A stretch of DNA of 64,000 bases from Siphlonurus alternatus (Eukaryota; Arthropoda; Insecta; Ephemeroptera; Siphlonuridae): NCBI GenBank assembly GCA_949825025.1, contig OX463784.1, positions 15,543,283-15,607,282 of the forward strand. The letters run 5' to 3'. A model generated the notes under the pieces. The model did not search any database. It was not told the origin of the DNA and worked only from the letters and a program-made list of their open reading frames with translations. Positions 9,493-22,700 of the stretch are shown piece by piece. The stretch's first letter is position 1, and each line of letters opens with the position of its first letter. The position numbers and the translations under genes are program-made.

Positions 9493-12400
9493 ATTTGAAG
9501 TTTTGGTTTTGTCATGTTTTGCCGTTTTCACTGTTTTGAAGTTTAAGGCCTCAAAATCCGGCTGTTTTGTTTGTTATTGAATCTTCAAAATTCTTTCATA
9601 TTTGAACTCCTAGGTTCCAATTACATGACGTCAGGTGTTTTCAGCATGATCGAGCTAAAATTAGAAGTTTTGGTTTTGTCAAGTTTTGCCGTTTTCACTG
9701 TTTTGAAGTTTAAGGCCTCAAAATCCGGCTTTTTGTTTGTTATTTAATCTTCAAAATTCCTTCATATTTAAACTCCTAGGGTCCAATTACATGACGTCAG
9801 GTGTTTTCAGCATGATCGAGCTAAAATTTGAAGTTTTGGTTTTGTTAGGTTGTGCCTTTTTCTTTTTTTGAGGTTTAAGGCCTCAAAATCCGGCTTTTTT
9901 GTTTGTGATTGAATCTTCAAAATTCCTTCATATTTGAACTCCTAGGTTCCAATTATTTGACGTCAGGTGTTTTCAGCTTGATCGAGCTAAAATAAGAAGT
10001 TTTGGTTTTGTCAAGTTTTGCCGATTTCACTGATTTGAAGTTTAAGGCCTCAAAATCCTACTTTTTTGTTTTTTATTGAATCTTCAAAATTTCTTCATTT
10101 TAAAACTCCTAGGGTCCAATAACATGACGTCAGGTGTTTTCAGCATGATCGAGCTAAAATTTGAAGTTTTGGTTTTGTTCAGTTTTGCCGTTTTCACTGT
10201 TTTGAAGTTTAAGGCCTCAAAATCCGGCTGTTTTGTTTGTTATTGAATCTTCAAGATTCTTTCATATTTGAACTCCTAGGTTCCAATTATATGACGTCAG
10301 GTGTTTTCAGCATGATCGAGCTAAAATTAGAAGTTTTGGTTTTGTCAAGTTTTGCCGTTTTCACTGTTTTGAAGTTTAAGGCCTTAAAATCCGCATTTTT
10401 TGTTTGTGATTGAATCTTCAAGATTCCTTCATATTTGAACTCTTACGTTAGGGTCCAATTACATGGTTTCAGGTGATTTCAGCATGATCGAGCTAAAATT
10501 AGAAGTTTTGGTGTTGTCAAGTTTTGCCGATTTCTCTGTTTTGAAGTTTAAGGCCTCAAAATCCGGCTTTTTTGTTTGTGATTGAATCTTCAAAATTCCT
10601 TCATATTTGAACTCCTAGGATCTAATTATTTGACGTCAGGTGTTTTCAGCATGATCGAGAGAAAATTAAATGTTTTGGTTTTGTCAAGTTTTGCCGTTTT
10701 CACTGTTTTGAAGTTTAAGGCCTCAAAATCCGGCTTTTTTGTTTGTTATTAAATCTTCTAAATTCCTTCATATTCGTACTCCTAGGGTCCAATTACATGA
10801 CGTCAGGTGTTTTCAGCATGATCGAGCTAAAATTAGAAGTATTGGTTTTGTCAAGTTTTGCCGTTTTCACTGTTTTGAAGTTTAAGGCCTCAAAATCCGG
10901 CTTTTTTGTTTGTTATTAAATCTTCTAAATTCCTTCATATTCGTACTCCTAGGGTCCAATTACATGACGTCAGGTGTTTTCAGCATGATCGAGCTAAAAT
11001 TAGAAGTATTGGTTTTGTCAAGTTTTGCCGTTTTCACTGTTTTGAAGTTTAAGGCCTCAAAATCCGGCTTTTTTGTTTGTGATTGAATCTTCAAAATTCC
11101 TTCATATTTGAACTACTAGGGTCTAATTATTTGACGTCAGGTGTTTTCAGCATGATCGAGCTAAAATTACAAGTTTTGGTTTTGTCAAGTTTTGCCGTTT
11201 TCACTGTTTTGAAGTTTAAGGCCTCAAAATCCTGCTTTTTTGTTTTTTATTGAATCTTTAAAATTTCTTCATATTAAAACTCCTAGGGTCCAATTACATG
11301 ACGTCAGGTGTTTTCAGCATGATCGAGCTAAAATTAGAAGTTTTGGTCTTTTCAAGTTTTGCCGTTTTCACTGTTTTGAAGTTTAAGGCCTCAAAATCCG
11401 GCTTTTTTGTTTGTTATTAAATCTTCTAAATTCCTTCATATTCGTACTCCTAGGGTCCAATTACATGACGTCAGGTGTTTTCAGCATGATCGAGCTAAAA
11501 TTTGAAGTTTTGGTTTTGTCATGTTTTGCCGTTTTCACTGTTTTGAAGTTTAAGGCCTCAAAATCCGGCTGTTTTGTTTGTTATTGAATCTTCAAAATTC
11601 TTTCATATTTGAACTCCTAGGTTCCAATTACATGACGTCAGGTGTTTTCAGCATGATCGAGCTAAAATTAGAAGTTTTGGTTTTGTCAAGTTTTGCCGTT
11701 TTCACTGTTTTGAAGTTTAAGGCCTCAAATTCTGGCTTTTTGTTTGTTATTTAATCTTCAAAATTCCTTCATATTTAAACTCCTAGGGTCCAATTACATG
11801 ACGTCAGGTGTTTTCAGCATGATCGAGCTAAAATTTGAAGTTTTGGTTTTGTTAGGTTGTGCCTTTTTCTTTTTTTGAGGTTTAAGGCCTGAAAATCCGG
11901 CTTTTTTGTTTGTGATTGAATCTTCAAAATTCCTTCATATTTGAACTCCTAGGTTCCAATTATTTGACGTCAGGTGTTTTCAGCTTGATCGAGCTAAAAT
12001 AAGAAGTTTTGGTTTTGTCTAGTTTTGCCGATTTCACTGATTTGAAGTTTAAGGCCTCAAAATCCTGCTTTTTTGTTTTTTATTGAATCTTCAAAATTTC
12101 TTCATTTTAAAACTCCTAGGGTCCAATAACATGACGTCAGGTGTTTTCAGCATGATCGAGCTAAAATTTGAAGTTTTGGTTTTGTCATGTTTTGCCGTTT
12201 TCACTGTTTTGAAGTTTAAGGCCTCAAAATCCGGCTGTTTTGTTTGTTATTGAATCTTCAAAATTCTTTCATATTTGAACTCCTAGGTTCCAATTACATG
12301 ACGTCAGGTGTTTTCAGCATGATCGAGCTAAAATTAGAAGTTTTGGTTTTGTCAAGTTTTGCCGTTTTCACTGTTTTGAAGTTTAAGGCCTCAAAATCCG

Positions 12401-13638
12401 GCTTTTTGTTTGTTATTTAATCTTCAAAATTCCTTCATATTTAAACTCCTAGGGTCCAATTACATGACGTCAGGTGTTTTCAGCATGATCGAGCTAAAAT
12501 TTGAAGTTTTGGTTTTGTTAGGTTGTGCCTTTTTCTTTTTTTGAGGTTTAAGGCCTCAAAATCCGGCTTTTTTGTTTGTGATTGAATCTTCAAAATTCCT
12601 TCATATTTGAACTCCTAGGTTCCAATTATTTGACGTCAGGTGTTTTCAGCTTGATCGAGCTAAAATAAGAAGTTTTGGTTTTGTCAAGTTTTGCCGATTT
12701 CACTGATTTGAAGTTTAAGGCCTCAAAATCCTGCTTTTTTGTTTTTTATTGAATCTTCAAAATTTCTTCATTTTAAAACTCCTAGGGTCCAATAACATGA
12801 CGTCAGGTGTTTTCAGCATGATCGAGCTAAAATTTGAAGTTTTGGTTTTGTTCAGTTTTGCCGTTTTCACTGTTTTGAAGTTTAAGGCCTCAAAATCCGG
12901 CTGTTTTGTTTGTTATTGAATCTTCAAGATTCTTTCATATTTGAACTCCTAGGTTCCAATTATATGACGTCAGGTGTTTTCAGCATGATCGAGCTAAAAT
13001 TAGAAGTTTTGGTTTTGTCAAGTTTTGCCGTTTTCACTGTTTTGAAGTTTAAGGCCTTAAAATCCGCATTTTTTGTTTGTGATTGAATCTTCAAGATTCC
13101 TTCATATTTGAACTCTTACGTTAGGGTCCAATTACATGGTTTCAGGTGATTTCAGCATGATCGAGCTAAAATTAGAAGTTTTGGTGTTGTCAAGTTTTGC
13201 CGATTTCTCTGTTTTGAAGTTTAAGGCCTCAAAATCCGGCTTTTTTGTTTGTGATTGAATCTTCAAAATTCCTTCATATTTGAACTCCTAGGGTCTAATT
13301 ATTTGACGTCAGGTGTTTTCAGCATGATCGAGAGAAAATTAAATGTTTTGGTTTTGTCAAGTTTTGCCGTTTTCACTGTTTTGAAGTTTAAGGCCTCAAA
13401 ATCCGGCTTTTTTGTTTGTTATTAAATCTTCTAAATTCCTTCATATTCGTACTCCTAGGGTCCAATTACATGACGTCAGGTGTTTTCAGCATGATCGAGC
13501 TAAAATTAGAAGTATTGGTTTTGTCAAGTTTTGCCGTTTTCACTGTTTTGAAGTTTAAGGCCTCAAAATCCGGCTTTTTTGTTTGTGATTGAATCTTCAA
13601 AATTCCTTCATATTTGAACTACTAGGGTCTAATTATTT
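8460..13638 (+). repeat. Tandem pair, 16-monomer (2,673-bp) unit, 8460-11132 and 11133-13638
   Basis: GACGTC at 8460 and at 11133 begin matching stretches at an offset of 2,673 bp. Both copies carry AAGGCCTGAAAATCC (about 9212 and 11885), TTTTGTCTAG and the CGTTA insertion (10443 and 13116). The first copy has one extra monomer near 10861-11040, where two successive monomers both read AGAAGTATTGG; the offset drops to about 2,506 bp at the end. The doubled monomer looks like a local one-unit duplication. Confidence 0.82.
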
Positions 13639-14370
13639 GACGTCAGGTGTTTTCAGCATGATCGAGAGAAAATTAAATGTTTTGGTTTTGTCAATTTTTG
13701 CCGTTTTCACTGTTTTGAAGTTTAAGGCCTCAAAATCCGGCTTTTTTGTTTTTTATTGAATCTTCAAAATTTCTTCATATTAAAACTCCTAGGGTCCAAT
13801 TACATGACGTCAGGTGTTTTCAGCATGATCGAGCTAAAATTAGTAGTTTTGGTTTTGTCAAGTTTTGCCGTTTTCACTGTTTTGAAGTTTAAGGCCTCAA
13901 AATCCGGCTGTTTTGTTTGTTATTGAATCTTCAAAATTCTTTCATATTTGAACTCCTAGGTTCCAATTACATGACGTCAGGTGTTTTCAGCATGATCGAG
14001 CTAAAATTAGAAGTTTTAGTTTTGTCAAGTTTTGCCGTTTTCACTGTTTTGAAGTTTAAGGCCTTAAAATCCGCCTTTTTTGTTTGTGATTGAATCTTCA
14101 AAATTCCTTCATATTTGAACTCTTAGGGTCCAATTACATGGTTTCAGGTGATTTCAGCATGATCGAGCTAAAATTAGAAGTTTTGGTGTTGTCAAGTTTT
14201 GCCGATTTCTCTGTTTTGAAGTTTAAGGCCTCAAAATCCGGCTTTTTTGTTTGTGATTGAATCTTCAAAATTCCTTCATATTTGAACTACTAGGGTCTAA
14301 TTATTTGACGTCAGGTGTTTTCAGCATGATCGAGAGAAAATTAAATGTTTTGGTTTTGTCAAGTTTTGCC

Positions 14371-14918
14371 GTTTTCACTGTTTTGAAGTTTAAGGCCTCA
14401 AAATCCAGCTTTTTTGTTTGTTATTAAATCTTCTAAATTCCTTCATATTCGTACTCCTAGGGTCCAATTACATGACGTCAGGTGTTTTCAGCATGATCGA
14501 GCTAAAATTTGAAGTTTTGGTTTTGTTAAGTTTTGCCGTTTTCACTGTTTTGAAGTTTAAGGCCTCAAAATCCGGCTTTTTTGTTTGTTATTGAATCTTC
14601 AAAATTCTTTTATATTCGTACTCCTAGGGTCCAATTACATGACGTCAGGTGTTTTCAGCATGATCGAGCTAAAATTTGAAGTTTTGGTTTTGTCATGTTT
14701 TGCGGTTTTCACTGTTTTGAAGTATAAGGCCTCAAAATCCGGCTGTTTTGTTTGTTATTAAATCTTCTAAATTCCTTCATATTCGTACTCCTAGGGTCCA
14801 ATTACATGACGTCAGGTGTTTTCAGCATGATCGAGCTAAAATTTGAAGTTTTGGTTTTGTCATGTTTTGCCGTTTTCACTGTTTTGAAGTTTAAGGCCTC
14901 AAAATCCGGCTGTTTTGT
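14371..14918 (+). repeat. Short mosaic stretch of about three monomers
   Basis: This stretch joins the 11134-14370 block to the 14919-17138 block. It contains two monomers with TTAAATCTTCTAAATTCC and one carrying the pair GCGGTTTTC (about 14702) and GTATAAGG. That pair otherwise occurs only near 3851, at an offset of 10,851 bp. Relative to 3687-3900 it has two additional monomers. No other feature is seen. Confidence 0.65.
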
Positions 14919-16387
14919 TTGTTATTGAATCTTCAAAATTCTTTCATATTTGAACTCCTAGGTTCCAATTACATGACGTCAGGTGTTTTCAGCATGATCG
15001 AGCTTAAATTTGAAGTTTTGGTCTTTTCAAGTTTTGCAGTTTTCACTGTTTTGAAGTTTAAGGCCTCAAAATCCGGCTTTTTTGTTTGTGATCGAATCTT
15101 CAAAATTCCTTCATATTCGTACTCCTAGGGTCCAATTACATGACGTCAGGTGTTTTCAGCATGATCGAGCTAAAATTTGAAGTTTTGGTTTTGCTAGGTT
15201 TTGCCTTTTTCTCTGTTTTGAAGTTTAAGGCCTCCAAATCCAGCTTTTTCGTTTGTAATTGAATTTTAAAAATTCCTTCATATTTGAACTCCTAGGGTCC
15301 AATTACATGGTTTCAGGTGTTTTCAGCATGATCGAGCTAAAATTAGAAGTTTGGTTTTGTCAAGTTTTGCCGTTTTCACTGTTTTGAAGTGTAAGGCCTT
15401 AAAATCCGGCTTTTTTGTGTGTTATTGAATCTTCAAAATTCTTTCATATTTGAACTCCAAGGGTCCAATTACATGACGTCAGGTGTTTTCAGCATGATCA
15501 AGCTAAAATAAGATGTTTTGGTTTTGTCAAGTTTTGCCGATTTCACTGTTTTGAAGTTTAAGGACTCAAAATCCGGCTTTTTTGTTTGTTAATGAATCTT
15601 CAATATTCTTTCATATTTAAAGTCCTAGGGTCCAATTAAATGACGTCAGGTGTTTTCAGCATGATCGAGCTAAAATTACAAGTTTTGGTTTTGTCAAGTT
15701 TTGCCGTTTTCACTGTTTTGAAGTTTAAGGCCTCAAAATCCTGCTTTTTTGTTTTTTATTGAATCTTCAAAATTTCTTCATATTAAAACTCCTAGGGTCC
15801 AATTACATGACGTCAGGTGTTTTCAGCATGATCGAGCTAAATTTTGAAGTTTTGGTTTTATTCAGTTTTGCCGTTTTCACTGTTTTGAAGTTGAAGGCCT
15901 CAAAATCTGGCTTTTTGTTTGTTATTGAATCTTCAAAATTCCTTCATATTCGTACTCCTAGGGTCCAATTACATGACGTCAGGTGTTTTCAGCATGATCG
16001 AGCTAAAATTTGAAGTTTTGGTTTTGTTAGGTTTTGCCTTTTTCTCTGTTTTGAAGTTTAAGGCCTCCAAATCCAGCTTTTTCGTTTGTTATTGAATTTT
16101 AAAAATTCCTTCATATTTGAACTCCTAGGGTCCAATTACATGGTTTCAGGTGTTTTCAGCATGATCGAGCTAAAATTAGAAGTTTGGTTTTGTCAAGTTT
16201 TGCCGTTTTCACTGTTTTGAAGTGTAAGGCCTTAAAATCCGGCTTTTTTGTATGTTATTGAATCTTTAAAATTTCTTCATATTTGAACTCCTAGGGTCCA
16301 ATTATTTGACGTCAGGTGTTTTCAGCATGATTGAGCTAAAATTGGAAGTTTTGGTTTTGTCATGTTTTGCCGGTTTCACTTTTTTTT

Positions 16388-19300
16388 GAAGTTTAAGGCC
16401 TCAAAATCCGGCTTTTTTGTGTTTTATTTAATCTTCAAAATTCTTTCATATTTGAACTCCTAGGGTCCAATTACATGACGTCAGGTGTTTTCAGCATGAT
16501 CGAGCTAAATTTTGAAGTTTTGGTTTTGTTCAGTTTTGCCGTTTTCACTGTTTTGAAGTGTAAGGCCTCAAAATCTGGCTTTTTGTTTGTTATTGAATCT
16601 TCAAAATTCCTTCATATTCGTACTCCTAGGGTCCAATTACATGACGTCAGGTGTTTTCAGCATGATCGAGCTAAAATTTGAAGTTTTGGTTTTGCTAGGT
16701 TTTGCCTTTTTCTCTGTTTTGAAGTTTAAGGCCTCCAAGTCCAGCTTTTTCGTTTGTAATTGAATTTTAAAAATTCCTTCATATTTGAACTCCTAGGGTC
16801 CAATTACATGGTTTCAGGTGTTTTCAGCATGATCGAGCTAAAATTAGAAGTTTGGTTTTGTCAGGTTTTGCCGTTTTCACTGTTTTGAAGTGTAAGGCCT
16901 TAAAATCCGGCTTTTTTGTGTGTTATTGAATCTTCAAAATTCTTTCATATTTGAACTCCAAGGGTCCAATTACATGACGTCAGGTGTTTTCAGCATGATC
17001 AAGCTAAAATAAGATGTTTTGGTTTTGTCAAGTTTTGCCGATTTCACTGTTTTGAAGTTGAAGGACTCAAAATCCGGCTTTTTTGTTTGTTAATGAATCT
17101 TCAATATTCTTTCATATTTAAAGTCCTAGGGTCCAATTAAATGACGTCAGGTGTTTTCAGCATGATCGAGCTAAAATTACAAGTTTTGGTTTTGTCAAGT
17201 TTTGCCGTTTTCACTGTTTTGAAGTTTAAGGCCTCAAAATCCTGCTTTTTTGTTTTTTATTGAATCTTTAAAATTTCTTCATATTAAAACTCCTAGGGTC
17301 CAATTACATGACGTCAGGTGTTTTCAGCATGATCGAGCTAAAATTAGAAGTTTTGGTCTTTTCAAGTTTTGCCGTTTTCACTGTTTTGAAGTTTAAGGCC
17401 TCAAAATCCGGCTTTTTTGTTTGTTATTAAATCTTCTAAATTCCTTCATATTCGTACTCCTAGGGTCCAATTACATGACGTCAGGTGTTTTCAGCATGAT
17501 CGAGCTAAAATTTGAAGTTTTGGTTTTGTCATGTTTTGCCGTTTTCACTGTTTTGAAGTTTAAGGCCTCAAAATCCGGCTGTTTTGTTTGTTATTGAATC
17601 TTCAAAATTCTTTCATATTTGAACTCCTAGGTTCCAATTACATGACGTCAGGTGTTTTCAGCATGATCGAGCTAAAATTAGAAGTTTTGGTTTTGTCAAG
17701 TTTTGCCGTTTTCACTGTTTTGAAGTTTAAGGCCTCAAATTCTGGCTTTTTGTTTGTTATTTAATCTTCAAAATTCCTTCATATTTAAACTCCTAGGGTC
17801 CAATTACATGACGTCAGGTGTTTTCAGCATGATCGAGCTAAAATTTGAAGTTTTGGTTTTGTTAGGTTGTGCCTTTTTCTTTTTTTGAGGTTTAAGGCCT
17901 CAAAATCCGGCTTTTTTGTTTGTGATTGAATCTTCAAAATTCCTTCATATTTGAACTCCTAGGTTCCAATTATTTGACGTCAGGTGTTTTCAGCTTGATC
18001 GAGCTAAAATAAGAAGTTTTGGTTTTGTCAAGTTTTGCCGATTTCACTGATTTGAAGTTTAAGGCCTCAAAATCCGGCTTTTTTGTGTTTTATTTAATCT
18101 TCAAAATTCTTTCATATTTGAACTCCTAGGGTCCAATTACATGACGTCAGGTGTTTTCAGCATGATCGAGCTAAATTTTGAAGTTTTGGTTTTGTTCAGT
18201 TTTGCCGTTTTCACTGTTTTGAAGTGTAAGGCCTCAAAATCTGGCTTTTTGTTTGTTATTGAATCTTCAAAATTCCTTCATATTCGTACTCCTAGGGTCC
18301 AATTACATGACGTCAGGTGTTTTCAGCATGATCGAGCTAAAATTTGAAGTTTTGGTTTTGCTAGGTTTTGCCTTTTTCTCTGTTTTGAAGTTTAAGGCCT
18401 CCAAGTCCAGCTTTTTCGTTTGTAATTGAATTTTAAAAATTCCTTCATATTTGAACTCCTAGGGTCCAATTACATGGTTTCAGGTGTTTTCAGCATGATC
18501 GAGCTAAAATTAGAAGTTTGGTTTTGTCAGGTTTTGCCGTTTTCACTGTTTTGAAAAGTAAGGCCTTAAAATCCGGCTTTTTTGTGTGTTATTGAATCTT
18601 CAAAATTCTTTCATATTTGAACTCCAAGGGTCCAATTACATGACGTCAGGTGTTTTCAGCATGATCAAGCTAAAATAAGATGTTTTGGTTTTGTCAAGTT
18701 TTGCCGATTTCACTGTTTTGAAGTTGAAGGACTCAAAATCCGGCTTTTTTGTTTGTCAATGAATCTTCAATATTCTTTCATATTTAAAGTCCTAGGGTCC
18801 AATTAAATGACGTCAGGTGTTTTCAGCATGATCGAGCTAAAATTACAAGTTTTGGTTTTGTCAAGTTTTGCCGTTTTCACTGTTTTGAAGTTTAAGGCCT
18901 CAAAATCCTGCTTTTTTGTTTTTTATTGAATCTTTAAAATTTCTTCATATTAAAACTCCTAGGGTCCAATTACATGACGTCAGGTGTTTTCAGCATGATC
19001 GAGCTAAAATTAGAAGTTTTGGTCTTTTCAAGTTTTGCCGTTTTCACTGTTTTGAAGTTTAAGGCCTCAAAATCCGGCTTTTTTGTTTGTTATTAAATCT
19101 TCTAAATTCCTTCATATTCGTACTCCTAGGGTCCAATTACATGACGTCAGGTGTTTTCAGCATGATCGAGCTAAAATTTGAAGTTTTGGTTTTGTCATGT
19201 TTTGCCGTTTTCACTGTTTTGAAGTTTAAGGCCTCAAAATCCGGCTGTTTTGTTTGTTATTGAATCTTCAAAATTCTTTCATATTTGAACTCCTAGGTTC

Positions 19301-19719
19301 CAATTACATGACGTCAGGTGTTTTCAGCATGATCGAGCTAAAATTAGAAGTTTTGGTTTTGTCAAGTTTTGCCGTTTTCACTGTTTTGAAGTTTAAGGCC
19401 TCAAATTCTGGCTTTTTGTTTGTTATTTAATCTTCAAAATTCCTTCATATTTAAACTCCTAGGGTCCAATTACATGACGTCAGGTGTTTTCAGCATGATC
19501 GAGCTAAAATTTGAAGTTTTGGTTTTGTTAGGTTGTGCCTTTTTCTTTTTTTGAGGTTTAAGGCCTCAAAATCCGGCTTTTTTGTTTGTGATTGAATCTT
19601 CAAAATTCCTTCATATTTGAACTCCTAGGTTCCAATTATTTGACGTCAGGTGTTTTCAGCTTGATCGAGCTAAAATAAGAAGTTTTGGTTTTGTCAAGTT
19701 TTGCCGATTTCACTGATTT
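16388..19719 (+). repeat. Tandem pair, 10-monomer (1,666-bp) unit, 16388-18053 and 18054-19719
   Basis: The segments align at exactly 1,666 bp. Both carry the private state CCAAGTCCAG (about 16735 and 18401) in place of CCAAATCCAG. The join near 18054 is visible: GATTTGAAGTTTAAGG leads into a monomer with GGCTTTTTTGTGTTTT rather than the CCTGC form that follows it elsewhere. One seen difference is GAAAAGTAAGG near 18554 versus GAAGTGTAAGG in the first copy. Confidence 0.85.
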
Positions 19720-22700
19720 GAAGTTTAAGGCCTCAAAATCCTGCTTTTTTGTTTTTTATTGAATCTTCAAAATTTCTTCATTTTAAAACTCCTAGGGTCC
19801 AATAACATGACGTCAGGTGTTTTCAGCATGATCGAGCTAAAATTTGAAGTTTTGGTTTTGTCATGTTTTGCCGTTTTCACTGTTTTGAAGTTTAAGGCCT
19901 CAAAATCCGGCTGTTTTGTTTGTTATTGAATCTTCAAAATTCTTTCATATTTGAACTCCTAGGTTCCAATTACATGACGTCAGGTGTTTTCAGCATGATC
20001 GAGCTAAAATTAGAAGTTTTGGTTTTGTCAAGTTTTGCCGTTTTCACTGTTTTGAAGTTTAAGGCCTCAAAATCCGGCTTTTTGTTTGTTATTTAATCTT
20101 CAAAATTCCTTCATATTTAAACTCCTAGGGTCCAATTACATGACGTCAGGTGTTTTCAGCATGATCGAGCTAAAATTTGAAGTTTTGGTTTTGTTAGGTT
20201 GTGCCTTTTTCTTTTTTTGAGGTTTAAGGCCTCAAAATCCGGCTTTTTTGTTTGTGATTGAATCTTCAAAATTCCTTCATATTTGAACTCCTAGGTTCCA
20301 ATTATTTGACGTCAGGTGTTTTCAGCTTGATCGAGCTAAAATAAGAAGTTTTGGTTTTGTCAAGTTTTGCCGATTTCACTGATTTGAAGTTTAAGGCCTC
20401 AAAATCCTGCTTTTTTGTTTTTTATTGAATCTTCAAAATTTCTTCATTTTAAAACTCCTAGGGTCCAATAACATGACGTCAGGTGTTTTCAGCATGATCG
20501 AGCTAAAATTTGAAGTTTTGGTTTTGTTCAGTTTTGCCGTTTTCACTGTTTTGAAGTTTAAGGCCTCAAAATCCGGCTGTTTTGTTTGTTATTGAATCTT
20601 CAAAATTCTTTCATATTTGAACTCCTAGGTTCCAATTACATGACGTCAGGTGTTTTCAGCATGATCGAGCTAAAATTAGAAGTTTTGGTTTTGTCAAGTT
20701 TTGCCGTTTTCACTGTTTTGAAGTTTAAGGCCTTAAAATCCGCATTTTTTGTTTGTGATTGAATCTTCAAGATTCCTTCATATTTGAACTCTTACGTTAG
20801 GGTCCAATTACATGGTTTCAGGTGATTTCAGCATGATCGAGCTAAAATTAGAAGTTTTGGTGTTGTCAAGTTTTGCCGATTTCTCTGTTTTGAAGTTTAA
20901 GGCCTCAAAATCCGGCTTTTTTGTTTGTGATTGAATCTTCAAAATTCCTTCATATTTGAACTCCTAGGGTCTAATTATTTGACGTCAGGTGTTTTCAGCA
21001 TGATCGAGAGAAAATTAAATGTTTTGGTTTTGTCAAGTTTTGCCGTTTTCACTGTTTTGAAGTTTAAGGCCTCAAAATCCGGCTTTTTTGTTTGTTATTA
21101 AATCTTCTAAATTCCTTCATATTCGTACTCCTAGGGTCCAATTACATGACGTCAGGTGTTTTCAGCATGATCGAGCTAAAATTAGAAGTTTTGGTTTTGT
21201 CAAGTTTTGCCGTTTTCACTGTTTTGAAGTTTAAGGCCTCAAAATCCGGCTTTTTTGTTTATGATTGAATCTTCAATATTCCTTCATATTCAAACTCCAA
21301 GGTTCCAATTACATGACGTCAGGTGTTTTCAGCATGATCAAGCTAAAATAAGATGTTTTGGTTTTGTCAAGTTTTGCCGATTTCACTGTTTTGAAGTTTA
21401 AGGCCTCAAAATCCGGCTTTTTTGTTTGTTATTGAATCTTCAATATTCTTTCATATTTAAAGTCCTAGGGTCCAATTAAATGACGTCAGGTGTTTTCAGC
21501 ATGATCGAGCTAAAATTACAAGTTTTGGTTTTGTCAAGTTTTGCCGTTTTCACTGTTTTGAAGTTTAAGGCCTCAAAATCCGGCTTTTTTGTGTTTTATT
21601 GAATCTTCAAAATTCTTTCATATTTGAACTCCTAGGGTCCAATTACATGACGTCAGGTGTTTTCAGCATGATCGAGCTAAATTTTGAAGTTTTGGTTTTA
21701 TTCAGTTTTGCCGTTTTCACTGTTTTGAAGTTGAAGGCCTCAAAATCTGGCTTTTTGTTTGTTATTGAATCTTCAAAATTCCTTCATATTCGTACTCCTA
21801 GGGTCCAATTACATGACGTCAGGTGTTTTCAGCATGATCGAGCTAAAATTTGAAGTTTTCGTTTTGTTAGGTTTTGCCTTTTTCTCTGTTTTGAAGTTTA
21901 AGGCCTCCAAATCCAGCTTTTTCGTTTGTAATTGAATTTTAAAAATTCCTTCATATTTGAACTCCTAGGGTCCAATTACATGGTTTCAGGTGTTTTCAGC
22001 ATGATCGAGCTAAAATTAGAAGTTTGGTTTTGTCAAGTTTTGCCGTTTTCACTGTTTTGAAGTGTAAGGCCTTAAAATCCGGCTTTTTTGTGTGTTATTG
22101 AATCTTCAAAATTTCTTCATATTTGAACTCCTAGGGTCCAATTATTTGACGTCAGGTGTTTTCAGCATGATTGAGCTAAAATTGGAAGTTTTGGTTTTGT
22201 CATGTTTTGCCGGTTTCACTTTTTTTGAAGTTTAAGGCCTCAAAATCCGGCTTTTTTGTGTTTTATTTAATCTTCAAAATTCTTTCATATTTGAACTCCT
22301 AGGGTCCAATTACATGACGTCAGGTGTTTTCAGCATGATCGAGCTAAATTTTGAAGTTTTGGTTTTGTTCAGTTTTGCCGTTTTCACTGTTTTGAAGTGT
22401 AAGGCCTCAAAATCTGGCTTTTTGTTTGTTATTGAATCTTCAAAATTCCTTCATATTCGTACTCCTAGGGTCCAATTACATGACGTCAGGTGTTTTCAGC
22501 ATGATCGAGCTAAAATTTGAAGTTTTGGTTTTGTTAGGTTTTGCCTTTTTCTCTGTTTTGAAGTTTAAGGCCTCCAAATCCAGCTTTTTCGTTTGTAGTT
22601 GAATTTTAAAAATTCCTTCATATTTGAACTCCTAGGGTCCAATTACATGGTTTCAGGTGTTTTCAGCATGATCGAGCTAAAATTAGAAGTTTGGTTTTGT

